Assembly (NCBI RefSeq): GCF_907164915.1
Contig: NC_061862.1
Coordinates: 36,023,522 to 36,087,521 of the forward strand
Direction of reading: 5' to 3'
From: Impatiens glandulifera
Taxonomy: Eukaryota > Streptophyta > Magnoliopsida > Ericales > Balsaminaceae
DNA length: 64,000 nucleotides
Positions 46,084 through 58,392 of this stretch are shown one piece after another (positions within the stretch are counted from its first letter, which is position 1; each line of letters starts with the position of its first letter). A program made the position numbers and the translations under genes. The notes under the pieces were generated by a model that had not been told where the DNA came from, ran no database searches, and was given only the letters and a program-made list of their open reading frames with translations.

Positions 46084-46132
46084 GATTCGCTTTATGATCT
46101 GAGCCCCATCCTCGGCCCCCAAATCATTATTC
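46084..46132. repeat. Right terminal inverted repeat of the MULE-like element
   Basis: Inverted partner of 43,364-43,412 (75% match without gaps); followed by the 9-bp target duplication at 46,133-46,141. Confidence 0.8.
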
Positions 46133-46141
46133 ATATTAGAT

Positions 46142-46763
46142 ATTGTTGCCATGGAGCAGAGTCACTCTTTCTATTATTGCATTGACATGATTTTTTTATA
46201 CTCACACTCTATTGAATGGTTGTAACTTGATGTATTTATTTAGTTCTTTTTTTAATATACAACTATTGAAACTTTTATGTTGGGTATGTTAAACATGATT
46301 AATCTCATATATGAAGGTGAATCAAATGAGACGTAAATATATTGGATATTGTTGCCATGGAGCAGAGTCACTCTCTCTATTATTGCATTGACATGATTTT
46401 TTTATACTCACACTCTATTGAATGGTTGTAACTTGATGTATTTATTTAGTTCCTTTTTTTAATATACAACTATTGAAACTTTTATGTTGGGTATGTTAAA
46501 GATTATTAATCTCATATATGAAGGTGAATCAAATGAGAGACGTAAATATATTGGATATTGTTGCCATGGAGCAGAGTCACTCTCTCTATTATTGCATTGA
46601 CGTGATTTTTTATACTCACACTCTATTGAATGGTTGTAACTTGATGTATTTATTTAGTTCTTTTTATAATATACAACTATTGAAACTTTTATGTTAAGTA
46701 TGCTAAACATGATTAATCTCATATATGTAGGTGAATAAAATGAGAGACGTAAATATATTGAAT
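46142..46763. repeat. Tandem 207-bp sub-array within macrosatellite unit 4
   Basis: Three near-identical units starting 'attgttgccatggagcagag' at 46,142, 46,348 and 46,557, with the fourth start at 46,764 (periods 206, 209 and 207). A further unit, interrupted by the MULE-like element, precedes at about 43,155-43,363. Single copies of this word occur in units 1-3, so this is a local expansion. Confidence 0.88.
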
Positions 46764-48735
46764 ATTGTTGCCATGGAGCAGAGTCGCTGGTTGGTACATA
46801 CATGTATAATTCAATTTACTTTTTAATGTATTTACTATATATAATTGTTTGAATAACACCATACAATATATTTTAATTGCAAGATATTATTACAATCCTC
46901 GTTCATTATATATGAGCGTTTATGATTTAAAGTAAGTTTTTTTTTCATCTTATGTTTTTATGCATTATAATTTTATTTTTAGATGCATGTTATAAATTTT
47001 TTTATGCATTATAGATTTAAAAAATTATAAAATTTTAAATTTAAAAAATCCATGTTTAAATTATTAGTTATCTTTAGTTTTAGTTTAACTTTGGTTAAAT
47101 GTTAAAAGTATTAATAGAATTTTATTAAATTTATTAAAATCTTATTTTATATTTTTTATATTTTTTTATCTTTAATCATACATAATTTAAATTTTAAATA
47201 AATTAAATTTAAATCAAAACTATTACTTTATTTTATTTTATTTTTAACATATAAGTATTATTTTTTATATAAATTTATTTTCTCATTAAATTTTAATTTT
47301 GCATTAAATAAATTTTTATTAAATTTAAATTTGCATCTAATTTATAAAAAATACAAATTTTTAATTTAATTAATATTATATAAATTTTGCATTTAACTTT
47401 TTTATAAAAATTTTATTTAACATATTTTTTATTAAATTTTATTTTTTGTATACCTATATATTACTTAAGAATATATTTTTTTTAAATATTCTTATTATTT
47501 TTATAAATAATTTTAAATTTTGCATTAACTTATCAAAATGTTATTTTTTTAATTTAATCTAATATAATTTAAATTTGCATTAAACTTATTTTCATTACAT
47601 TTAAATTATCATTATACTTATGTAAAACATATTTTGCATTACATTTTATTTAGATTTACTTATATATTTCTTTTATTAAAAATAATATTTAATTTTTAAA
47701 TATTCTTATAATATTTTTAATAATTTATAATTTTCACTTAAATTTAAATTTAATATTAATTAATAAATAAAATTTATATTTTACTTTACATATATTTAAT
47801 TAAATTTAAATCTGCACTATGCACTAAACTTATTGAAATTGATTTTTTTTTCTATAAATATAATACAATTTAAATCTAAATTAAACTTTTTATAATTTTT
47901 TTATAATCTAATATAATTTAAATTTAAAATTTGTATTAAACTTATTAATAACAAATTTTATATTATATTCTATTTAGTTATTTATTTATATATTTCTTAT
48001 ATTAAGAATACTACTTATTTTTTAAATATTCTTATAATTTTCAATTGAACTTATATTATATTATTAATTCATAAACAAATTTTTATAAAATTAAAATTTG
48101 TATTAAATTTATTAAAATTACAAATTATTTTATTTAATCAAATGTAATTTAGATTTTCATAAAATTTAAATTTTACATTAAAATGATTTTTTTAATTTAA
48201 ATTTATATTAATTTTTTTAAAACATGTTTTGTATTAAATTTAATTTATATTTTTACTTATATATTTTTATATTAAGAATATTATTTATTTTTAAAATATA
48301 TTTATAATATTTATAAATAATTTTTAATTTTTAATAAAACTCATATTTATCATTAATTCATAAAGTCTTTTTTAAATTTTGCTATATAATTTTATTTTCA
48401 TTAAATTTAAATTTACATTAAATTTATTAAAATTTCATTTTTTCTATTTATTCTAATATAATTTAAATTTTGTATTAAACTTACTTTTATTAAATTTAAA
48501 TTTTAATAAAACTTATTGAAAAATAAATAGTATAAAATTTTATTTAGATTTTTACTTATTTCTTATATTATAAATATTATTTAATTTTTTAAATAATCTT
48601 ATGTTTATTATAAATAATTTTAAATAAAACTTATATTTATCACTAATTCATAAACAAACGTGTATATTTTGTTTATTTCTATTAAATTTAAATTTCGAAT
48701 TAGTATTAAATAACACACCAATATTTGAGAAATTA
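46764..48735. repeat. Macrosatellite unit 4, AT-rich half
   Basis: AT-rich sub-repeats like those of units 1-3 after the end of the gene-like half at about 46,930. It ends at 'accaatatttgagaaattag', the normal pre-junction word, but the next gene-like half does not follow; unrelated spacer begins here. Confidence 0.8.
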
Positions 48736-49502
48736 GATTGAATTATTTAACAACAATCATGATTTCTTTAAAATAATGGTGTATTTTTTTTAAAATTGAA
48801 ATTGTACCTAAATTATTTAGTTCTTTTTGACTATTTTAATTTAATTATTTAAATAACTCAAACTAATTAAATATAATTTTTTATTTATTAAAATATTTAA
48901 TTTATTATATAAAATACTAAAATATTATATATTTAAAATTATTATTTATTATTTTATTATTATATATTAATAATATTTAAGTCATTTTATCAAAAAAAAA
49001 ATGTCTTATCTCATCAAATTTTCACTAATTGTTATTTTATTAATTTATAATATTTTTTAAAAAATATTATAAACATATAATATACTAATAATAAAAATAA
49101 AAAATAATAATAATTTAACCTAAAAATTCAATTAAGTTGGTAACATAAAAATGAGTCACTAATACAAAAACAAATAAAAAAAAATCACTCATTAATAATT
49201 ATTTAATCTTTTAAATTGAAAGTAAGGTGAATGTAACTGGTAACATTAAAATAATATATATAATAATATGATATAATTAAATGATTTGGTCTCCCTAATA
49301 ATAACACGCAACTTTTACCCATCCGTATAACACTACAAATAAAAAAAAGTCTCTAAGAACTTGTTTGATCTTAGTTATTTTTTGGATAGAAAGTATATTA
49401 TTTAAGAATTTTGTCGAATAAATTATCAAAATGTCTTTTTATATTAAAATTTAAATTAATATCAGTATAATAAACTTTTTTAAAATTTTAATTAATTAAT
49501 TA

Positions 49503-49998
49503 AGTTATAATGGTTAAAATTATAATAACTTAATAAAAATATATTTTTTTAATTAAAAAACCAAAAATACTCAAGATTATATTATCTTGAAAGTGTGAGT
49601 TAAAGAAGGTAACAATAAAATTAGTAATACTAGATAAACTTCTTTATGAAAAAACTTTAAATGAATTCACTTTCTGAAAAATTATATGTAATCAATTTTA
49701 TTTTTATTTTTGTTAAACTGTGATATTTGATATCTTAAAAATCATTCTTATCACTTAAAAAAAATAAGAAAAATTTAATATTTTTTCAGCTACTAAATTG
49801 CACCACATTATTCAAATTTTGTTAGTAAAATCACGAGTACAAGTCTTTATATAAAATCAGGACTACGACTTCGACATTGATAGAAATGTGTAGCTAATGG
49901 TTTTTAACAAGTAATGATCAAAAGCTATAAAAGAAACTTAACCTCTTGGCAGTGTGAAGACAAAAACTTTTATTTTATTTTTTCTCTCACAAATATTT
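49503..49998. repeat. Dispersed SINE-like repeat, copy 1
   Basis: Direct match, about 70-75% by eye, to 55,636-56,157 (for example 'caaaaatactcaagattata', then 'gaagacaaaaacttttattt' at the end). In copy 2 the segment 'ttagttcagtgataaagc' followed by 'acgagtttaagtct' resembles tRNA-type A and B boxes. In this copy the A-box segment is replaced by a 59-bp sequence also present at 52,967. Confidence 0.65.
49757..49815. repeat. 59-bp exact repeat, copy 1
   Basis: Apparently identical to 52,967-53,025 ('ttttttcagctactaaattg' lies in both). It sits inside SINE-like copy 1 and has no counterpart in copy 2. Confidence 0.8.
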
Positions 49999-50129
49999 AA
50001 AGTTTATAGGTTCTTTTGCATAAAAATCAGTTTTTTTATTTATTTAAATAATTATGGTACGAAAAGTTTGAACCCATAATTTTGCTGTCCAGAATACATT
50101 TTTTACTAAATTATTATTTGAGTTTAAAT

Positions 50130-50945
50130 TTAAAGCATTTTATTAAATAAGGTTCCAACTTTAAGTTTAATCATTTAGAGCTTTAACATGTTTGTAATTT
50201 GAAGTTTTCCTAAATAAATGTTCAATAGTATGTTTTAATTGACATGATTTTATTTTGTTTTTATTTAATTGCCACTTAACATATTACCTGAACCCTTAAA
50301 ATAATTTTTTTTATGATCAACTCTTCCATATTCTCCATCAAGCTTCATCTAATCCTCGTCATACCCATTTTCATCTTCTTTTCTTCTCCAAAACACCACC
50401 CTTTCTTCGGACCCCACTTTTGTCTAAGTCATAACCACTAATTATATCATAATCAAATATCAAAACCAAAATGATATATGTCCTTTTTCAAGCTCTATAG
50501 AATTAAAGGTCCAAAATAACAAGAGAAAACCTATAAAAAGTAATAAAAAAAACAATTAACTAGAAGATTTTATTTCTTCTAGTAATGGTTAAAACCAAAA
50601 TAAATACACATGTGAATGAATAGACTTGTACACAACTGAATACTTTAAGGAGAATACAGTCAAATACAAATTATATATAAAAAAATTGGAAAAAGGATGG
50701 TGCTTTGAAGAAAATGGGGTTTGATGGAGTAGAAGATGAAGGTCAATGCTCGGTGGAGAATGTGAAGGAGGAGAGTGTTTGATTTTAAAAAAGTGTTATT
50801 TCAAGGGTCCAAATAATATACCAAGTGACAACTGAATGAATGTTCGTTTGAAGAAAAACATGAGATGGTTAAATGTTTAATAGTTTGAACCCTAAATGAC
50901 TCAACTCAGAGTTCGATTGTATATAGAAAATGGACCATTTTTTAT
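50130..50945. repeat. Degenerate long inverted-repeat element
   Basis: Left arm about 50,130-50,412 and right arm about 50,690-50,945 are inverted copies at roughly 70% identity. Examples: 'tgccacttaacatattacct' against the complement of 50,820-50,838, and 'catattctccatcaagcttc' against the complement of 50,745-50,765. A loop of about 280 bp lies between. No coding capacity; likely an old foldback or MITE-type DNA element. Ends and target duplication are too decayed to fix. Confidence 0.6.
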
Positions 50946-53690
50946 ATATATTCTAACACTAAACTATACAAGTTTAATTTTGTATTATTCCTTGTGATGG
51001 TTTTCATACTCTTATATAGGTATGTGGGAAATATGGTATTAATATATACAATAGAGTTTACAATATATTTAATTATCATCGGTTAGAATTATGTATTTAG
51101 GTCACCTTTATTTTCCTTAGAAAGGTCGGTCTGTACTACATGTATATGTTCTAAAAAATTGAAAGTTGGATCACCGTACTTCTATATTTATATAATATAT
51201 AGAGTATAGTATAGTATAGATGTATATTATAATTAGTGTGATATAGTCATAAATAACGTTAATTAATAAATTTTAAAAAAATATATGATAATCTAAGCTA
51301 TTGACTAGTTTTGTCATGACCCTCGTAATGGGCATTATCACACGTGTACCATTCCATATACCTTATCTAAACAAAAAAAAAATATATTTTTTAAAGGATG
51401 AAATTATTTTATTAATCTAATTAATCGATTAAATCACAATAGAACCAATTAGTCCTTAAAGTCATTTAAGGTAAGATAGAGTTTTAATTTTGATAATTTT
51501 TATATTTCGGTTTCATCAATGATAAATTTTCAGGCAGGTTTTTCTCTTTAAAATAGATATTCCTTAACTAAAATAAAATAAAATAAAATAAAACAACTAA
51601 GTAGAGAAGAATGCCAAAATAAGATAATATTCTCCCGGACACAACCTTGTAAAACAATGTTTGTCCTCGTTTGATTTGAATTGTTTTGATTTAATTTAAT
51701 AAGTTCAAACATCTTATTATCAATCATTATGGACGACACTAATTAAGAGAGGATGTTTAGGTAAAATTCAGGTTTAAAAAAACAGACTAGTTTGATGTTT
51801 TAAAAAACAAAATTATTTTCTAAAGTTATTTTACATAAATATCCCTATATTTTAATAATCTAAATTTATAATAAAAAAAATTAAAGGTGCAACAGTAAAT
51901 TAATAGTTTTAAATAAATAAAATATGAAATGAGTTTTCTTTTGATTTTTTTTTTTTAAAAAAAAAACTCAAGATCATACAAGTTTGTTAATTATTGTATT
52001 ATTTTTTACTCTTATGATGGCTGCAAGATAAGACATTTAATACCATTATCTTCAGCCAAATACCAATAAAACTGAACAAAATAAATAGTAGATTTGATTC
52101 AGGTCACAAGATGGCAGACATATTTAAATTAAAGTCCCTAGTTTGGAAACTTTATATTGAAACATTCTCTTGGACCACCACCACCGAACCATAAAATAAT
52201 TGGGATAAATATATATTGATCTCTACTTATTGAAAACTTTACACCACGACCACATAGGTGGCAATATCACCCGTGGGGCTGTTGGATGTTTAGAAATAAA
52301 TTTTATTTTATATTGTATTATATTTGAGACAATCAAAAAAGTTAGATATTGATGTACGACCAAGAGAGTTTTAGTAAGAAAAAATCAAATAAAACGGCTT
52401 TCAGTTTCAGCCAAGAACTAGATTACACAATTTGACACACCAAACCCACCCAAGCTATGTATTTTGCGGAAAACGGGGAAAATTTTGTTTAACAAGAGAG
52501 ATTCAGTGAGCTTGGTTGAACTGTTTTTCTTACAAATAAACTAAATATTATATTTGAATATTATAGGTTATATATTAATACCGACCTTGTCCTTAGTAGG
52601 ATTTGTTTTAATAATAAATAATAAATAATAGGTGAATTATTTAAAAAATAGTAATCGTGCCAATTTTAATAAAGTGAGATTTTATTTTCTATAAAATGAA
52701 TTAAAATTTATTGATGTATAGTGATAAAATAATTTATTTATTTTTAAATAAATAATATTAATTATAGACAAATATTATGTTTTCATTATATTAAACAAAA
52801 ATAAAAATTATCATTTCAAAATTAGACCCATCAATATTTTTAAATAAACTAAAATTTTCTTAAATAAACTATTATAGACAAATATATGTTTTAAGTTAAG
52901 GATAGGAAATTGGGAAAAAGAATGACTGACATCATATTATTAAAGATAATAAATAAAAAATGTGAGAAAAAAAATAAGAAAAATTTAATATTTTTTCAGC
53001 TACTAAATTGCACCACATTATTCAATTTATAACCACTATTAATATTCAATCATTAATATTTATAACCACTATAAATATAATAGTTGGTTAAAAGGAATCA
53101 ATCATGTATTCATGACATATATGTATATATAATATAATTTGGCATCCTATAAAAAAAATATACTTAAAATTCATCATCAAAACTTATAGTTATTATTTCA
53201 ACTTCATTCATTCATGCTATAACCACTATTTCATAAACAAATGATAATGCGGTTTCTTTTTCTACAATGGTGGAATTTGATGTGTTTTAACCAATATTAC
53301 TTTAAAAAAAAGTTGTTATCATTATTCCAACACTCTAGCTATAACTTTAATTTTTGCTCATTAAAATAGTAGATGATCGGCCACATCATCCATGGAAGTT
53401 GTATATGACCATTTCCTTTTTCTTTTACTTATCGTCCATATTTAAATTAGAACAATTTGTATTTTAAAAAAATATTAAAGAATACTATAAATTTCCGTCT
53501 ATAATTAAACCGAACATATAATTTGTTAAAATAAAGAAAAGAAATATAATAAATATGAAGTAAAATAATAAAATATAATGCAAGGGTAAGATATTTGTAT
53601 AGAGTATTACTGGTTGGGCCAATACCATGGAGAGCTCTAGTTTGATTTAAGGTCCCCAACTAGACTAATATATGTTTGGTAGATGTTAGT
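50946..53690. other. AT-rich spacer without recognised genes
   Basis: Includes an (AAAAT)5 microsatellite at 51,570-51,594 and a second copy of the 59-bp repeat at 52,967-53,025. Short open frames show no recognisable domains. Confidence 0.6.
52967..53025. repeat. 59-bp exact repeat, copy 2
   Basis: Matches 49,757-49,815. The much higher identity than the surrounding SINE-like repeats implies a recent copying event. Confidence 0.8.
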
Positions 53691-54375
53691 ATGAGCTCAT
53701 TAAAAATATTATGGGCCCAAATTTGATAGCTCGAATTCCGAGCTAATTTTTGTTATTGTATTTATATTATTTATAAGAGGGTTGAGGAAGGCAACGACTG
53801 ACACTAAGAGTGAAACAACAAATCTGATGTGGCATGTCACATGTCTATCACGGTCGAGGAAAAAAAATGAAAATGCATTTTCCGCTCATCGAAAAAAGTC
53901 TCTCTACCAGTTGCGTATCCTTATGTTTCTTCTTCTTCTATTCTTGTTGCTATTCCTTTGCTCTCGCGTTCTTCTTCTTCACTTTCGGCTGGTGGATCTT
54001 CTATTGCTTGCGTTCTTCTTATTGCCTTTCGGTTGCTCTTTCGTATGCTCTTTACTAGTCACGCCTCTTCGTTTGTAAAACCAAAATGACAAAAATAGGG
54101 TTTTCGAAGCTCAATTTCATTTAAGTTTTTCAAGCTTTAAATTTTACGTTTTGTTTTTATTTTTTTAAGCTTTACATTTATCTCTAATTTGATTATCACG
54201 AATCACAGAAAAAATCATATAATAGAAACATTCTTCAACTAATTTAGTAATTAAAATATAAAAATAATATCAAAAAATCAAAATTATGTTAAACGGATAA
54301 AAAAACGTACAATAATGTCAAAGAAATATTAGACAGAGCAAAAAACAAATTAAATGAACAAAAAATTTTAAATGT
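53691..54375 (+). other. Unassigned segment with a hydrophobic open frame
   Basis: A less AT-rich patch with a 98-codon plus-strand frame (53,782-54,078), ending in a Leu/Phe-rich stretch from CTT/TTC repeats. Low-complexity composition explains the hydrophobicity. No family is recognised and no confident gene is called. Confidence 0.3.
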
Positions 54376-55120
54376 TTCACAAGTATGTTAAACGGGCCAA
54401 AACGTGTTAAACATGTCAAAAACGTATAAAACGTGTCAAAATATGTTAAAAGTGTCAAGACATGTTAAATGTGTCGTTAAACATGTCAAAACATGTAAAA
54501 TGGGTCAAAAATATGTTAAATGTGCTAAATATTTGTTAAAATTTGTCAAATGTGTTAAAACGTGCCAAAAACGTATTAAATGTGTCAAAACATGTTAAAC
54601 GTGTTCAAATATCAAAAACGTGTTAAACGTAGCAAAAACGTGAAAAACATATCAAAAACAAGTAAAACGTGTTAAATGTGCCAAAACGTGTTTAATGTGC
54701 TAAAAATATGTTAAACGTGCCAAAATGTGATAAACTTGTCAAAACGTGTTAAACATGCCAAAAACGTGTTAGAAGTGTTAAAAACATGTTAAACGTGACA
54801 AAAATGTGTAAAACTTGTGAAAAACGTGTTAGATATGCCAAAAATGTGTTAAACGTGCCAAAAACGTGAAAACATGTTAAACATGTGAAAAACATGTTAA
54901 ATGCGTGTTAAACATGCCAAAAACATGAAAAACGTGTTAAACATGTCAAAACGTGTGAAAAACGTGTTAAACGTATTAAAAATGTCAAAAACGTGAAAAA
55001 CATGTTAAACGTGTAAAAATGTGTTTTTAGTGTAAAAACATATTAAATATGTCAAAAACGTGAAAAACGTGTTAAGCATGTCAAAAACATGTTAAACGTG
55101 CCAAAAACGTGAAAACATAT
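54376..55120. repeat. Minisatellite of about 20-bp units
   Basis: Some 35 degenerate tandem copies of words such as 'aaaacgtgttaaacgtgcc' and 'aaaacatgttaaatgtgtc'. Copies vary by A/G and C/T changes at fixed places (cgtg/catg; gcc/gtc). Open frames within it are repeat artefacts. Confidence 0.9.
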
Positions 55121-55635
55121 TTAAGAGATTAATATTTTGAACCGATGTTTTATTTTTGAATTTAGGAAATTAAAATGTCAAACCAATATTTTTATTTTTA
55201 ATATATTAAGTTAACATGTTGAATTGATATATTTTCAATCAAAATTGAAACTTAAAAAAATCTTTTTAACCTTGAGTTATCATAATTAGTTTTATTAAAC
55301 TAATATTTTAATAAAATAGATAATATATATTAAAATTATTTTTATTATATTTTATTTTATAAACATAGAAATTGAGATTAATTACATTTCTATAATTTTT
55401 TCAAACATAAGAATTGGAATTGAATTACAATTCTATAATTTTTTCAAACATAATAATTGAATTATAATTCAGTGCCAATTCTCATGTAATTGGAATTGAG
55501 ATTTTAATGCCAATTCCAATTCTACTCTACTGATCCAAACCTGCGATGATGTTTCAAAAATTAAAGATTACAACTAGTACAAGTTCACCTTAAATGCACT
55601 TGTGGATAGTGCTCTAAAGTGGCATGAAAATAATT

Positions 55636-56157
55636 AAGTGATGACGATTAAAATTATAATAATGTAATAAAGAATATATTTTTTAAATCTAAGAAAAACA
55701 AAAATACTCTAGATTAAATTATCTCGAAAGGGTGAGTTAGAGCAAGTAACAATAATATCAGTAATACAAAATAAACTTCCTTATGAAACAACTTCAAATT
55801 AATTCCCTTTCTTAAAGATGACATGTAATCAATTTTTTATTTTTATTTTAAACCGTGATATTTGATCTCATAAGTCTTAAGAACTATTCTTATCGCTTAA
55901 ACTATTAATGACGTAATTAGTTCAGTGATAAAGCACACAAATTTTGTTCGTAAAATTACGAGTTTAAGTCTTTATATAAAAACGGGACAAAACTACGACT
56001 TAGACATAAGATAGAAATTTGTACTTAATGATTTTTAATGTAGTAATGAATAATGATGAACAAGCTATAAACGAACAAGCCATAAAAAGATAAATGTAAA
56101 CCCTCTTGGTAGAGTGAAGACAAAAACTTTTATTTTGTTTTTTGTCTCGCAAATATT
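55636..56157. repeat. Dispersed SINE-like repeat, copy 2
   Basis: Partner of 49,503-49,998. At about 55,915-55,975 it holds tRNA-like A-box ('ttagttcagtgataaagc') and B-box ('acgagtttaagtct') remnants spaced as in tRNA-derived plant SINEs. No 3' tail or target duplication is evident. Confidence 0.6.
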
Positions 56158-56533
56158 TCACTATATGAAATCTTCCATAAAATGTTTGGACTTACATAAA
56201 ATTTATTAAAACTATGTTAAGATATTACATTTAGATCAATTAAATTAGATTTTTTTTTTCAACAATCAAAATTTCTTCAATAGAAAGAGGCTAGCCAGAC
56301 AAGCCATTTCAGATTCAAATCTTCCTCCTAAAGAAATCAATAATACCTCCTTTTTCGTGCCTCCAAAATAGTAAAAAACTATTATATATATATATATATA
56401 TAAATTAAATTTAACAATAAGAATTGAACTAGCGATTAAAATGTTTGTGGTCTTATAACTTATAAGACTAAAATGACAATAGACAATAATAGACAATGAT
56501 ATATATATAAGGATTAAAAAAAATGAATTGACA

Positions 56534-56733
56534 TGAATTGTTAATAATGTATCTTTTAAAAAGAATGTAACTAAATTGACAATATTGATAACAAATATGC
56601 GTAAAAATGTGATAGAGTAAGAATGTGTTGAGATGAATTGTTAATAATGTATATTTCAAAGAGAAGGTATCTAAATTGACAATATTGATAACAAATATGC
56701 GTAAAAATGTGAGAGAGTAAGAATGTGAGAGAA
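56534..56733. repeat. 100-bp tandem duplication
   Basis: Unit start 'tgaattgttaataatgtat' at 56,534 and 56,634; the second halves, from 'aaattgacaatattgataac', are nearly identical. Confidence 0.85.
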
Positions 56734-57759
56734 TGTATTGTTGCTTAAAAATCATTAAACAAAGAAGTATTATGATTCAATTATATTTATTTATAAAATA
56801 ACATTTATTTAATTATATATATATTTATTATGTTTAAATATTTTTCAAACATTTATCATATAATATATAATAATAAAACAATTTTAAATTAGATACAACA
56901 AATTTTAAAAATATTGTAATTATATTTTTTTAGTATTATTTTTCATTATATATAAAATAAAATTATATATATATATTAACTTATTAATATTATATAACTT
57001 AATTTAAAAAATTAAAAAATTAAAATTATAATAAAAACTCATATAATATTTTGTATTAATTTAATAAAATATTATTTAAATTTTGAAATTTGACTTGATG
57101 AGATCTAAGAAAGATATTTGAGAAAGATTTATAAAAAAATCAAGACAATTAAAAGAAAATTTTAACAGAAAATTCCTAAAATTGAAAAGTAAATCTTAAA
57201 AGAAACCCAAGAGCCAAGACAATTAAAACCTAAATCTTAAGGAAATCTAAAACCTATCTATCTATAAAATGAACTCTCACTTTCTTATATAGCCGTCTTC
57301 ATTGTGCTCGCTTGGCAACCAAATGCCCACTTCGTCGACCGACGATCCAAGTTGCACCGCCACTGTGAAAATCGTCAAGGATCTAGTTTAGTCGTCTTTC
57401 ATGTCTATTCCTATTCTCTATCATCATTGTGTTTGGGTTGAAGCAGGTCATTCGTATGGTCAAACCAGTTAATGACAATCATCGGAGGATCTTCGCGATC
57501 ATATTAACAGAACTACTCTTCGGATTGGGTATCTGGTCTCGGAGGTCGGTTCGGTTGATGAATATGGTTCAGATTAAACTCGGGACTCTTGGATTTGGTA
57601 GTCTTCACATCTATGGATCGCTTTCCCTCTAATTTTGGTTAGTTCTGCTCTTCTCTTTTACGTTTGTATTGTTTTATATGCTTTTACTCATTAGTCTGTG
57701 TCTGATTGTTTCAGTTTCTTTGTTTAAGTTTGGCAAATGATGTTCCTTGCATACCGTGT

Positions 57760-58246
57760 TCATCTGGAACCCTGGAGAAGGCGGGTTTTGGGAAAACAGA
57801 GGTGATTGTTTCAGAAACAGGGTGGGCTTCTAAAGGTGGTGCGAATGAAGTTGGGGAGAATGCTAGGACTTATAATAAAAATCTACGAAAGAGATTGTTG
57901 AAGAAGAAGGGTACTACTTATAGGCCGAAGAGAACTGTGAAGGGATATGTTTTCTCATTGTTTAATGAGAATCTGAAACCGGGTCCTACTTCTGAGAGGA
58001 ATTTCGGATTGTTTAAGGCTGATGGAAGTATTGCTTATGATATTGGGTTTAGGGGTCTTGTACCCTCTTCGGGTTCATCATTTAAGATTAAGGTTAGTAT
58101 TTATTGTTCTTTACTCATTAACTTTTCTTTTTTCTATTATATACTTATCAATGTTTTCTTCTCCAATGTAGAATTTCAGGTTTGACGGTTGGACAAACAT
58201 GGCGGCATGGGCTATGGCCACTCTGTTTCTCATTCATTTCAGTTAG
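57760..58246 (+). pseudogene. GH17 glucan endo-1,3-beta-glucosidase, C-terminal fragment
   Basis: The open frame from about 57,760 reads EVIVSETGWASKGG...ARTYNKNLRKRLLKKKGT...GYVFSLFNENLKPGPTSERNFGLF. It contains the GH17 nucleophile Glu in SETGW and the conserved FNEN. An intron at 58,093-58,171 (GTTAGT...TAG) leads to a last exon (NFRFDGWTNMAAW...IHFS, stop 58,244-58,246) that looks like a GPI-anchor tail. The family cleaves beta-1,3-glucan (callose) at the cell surface. The N-terminal two thirds of the barrel are missing: upstream sequence (57,300-57,750) does not encode GH17. So this is a 5'-truncated copy that kept intron and C-terminus, most like, from memory, the Arabidopsis At2g27500 type. 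Confidence 0.85.
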
Positions 58247-58392
58247 AATCAATAATACATTGTAATTTTTATTTGTTCATTTTAAATAAAGCTCTCAAAC
58301 TCATTCATGAACAGAGAATCCTCTAATTTGTCTTTTTTTCATACACAAAATGTTAAAATATGTCATTCTAGTTCAAAATTTGACAATATGTA

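Larger units (their letters stand above)
43364..46132 (-). mobile_element. MULE-like DNA transposon carrying a Ulp1 protease gene
   Basis: 2,769 bp flanked by a 9-bp duplication ATATTAGAT (43,355-43,363 and 46,133-46,141); nine bases is the hallmark of Mutator-like elements. The ends are inverted: the first 49 bp match the reverse complement of the last 49 bp at 37 positions without gaps. Inside are several minisatellites and a Ulp1/C48 protease remnant on the minus strand, but no MURA-type transposase, so it is non-autonomous. Mutator elements with Ulp1 genes (Kaonashi type) are established in plants; this copy fits that class by inference. The insertion site, in the 207-bp sub-repeat, is confirmed by the intact paralogous sites at 46,348 and 46,557. 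Confidence 0.85.
48736..50129. other. AT-rich spacer
   Basis: No gene is supported. Long A/T runs and homopolymers; contains one copy of a dispersed repeat (49,503-49,998), annotated separately. Confidence 0.6.
55121..57690. other. AT-rich spacer with dispersed repeats
   Basis: Contains SINE-like copy 2 (55,636-56,157), an AT microsatellite at about 56,382-56,402 and a 100-bp tandem pair (56,534-56,733). The part from 57,260 to 57,690 is less AT-rich but shows no recognisable coding. Confidence 0.55.

Noticed and set aside
53782..54078. A small membrane-protein gene
   Set aside because: The hydrophobic frame is made by CTT/TTC repeats, and an overlapping frame (53,834-54,058) is equally open and hydrophobic, as low complexity predicts.
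54376..55120. CRISPR-like array
   Set aside because: Repeats run head to tail without unique spacers, in plant nuclear DNA; it is a minisatellite.
55915..55975. A functional tRNA gene
   Set aside because: Only A- and B-box-like words are present; no cloverleaf stems can be paired across the segment.
57429..57632. An upstream exon of the GH17 gene
   Set aside because: Translation shows no GH17 barrel motif; the homology starts only near 57,760.
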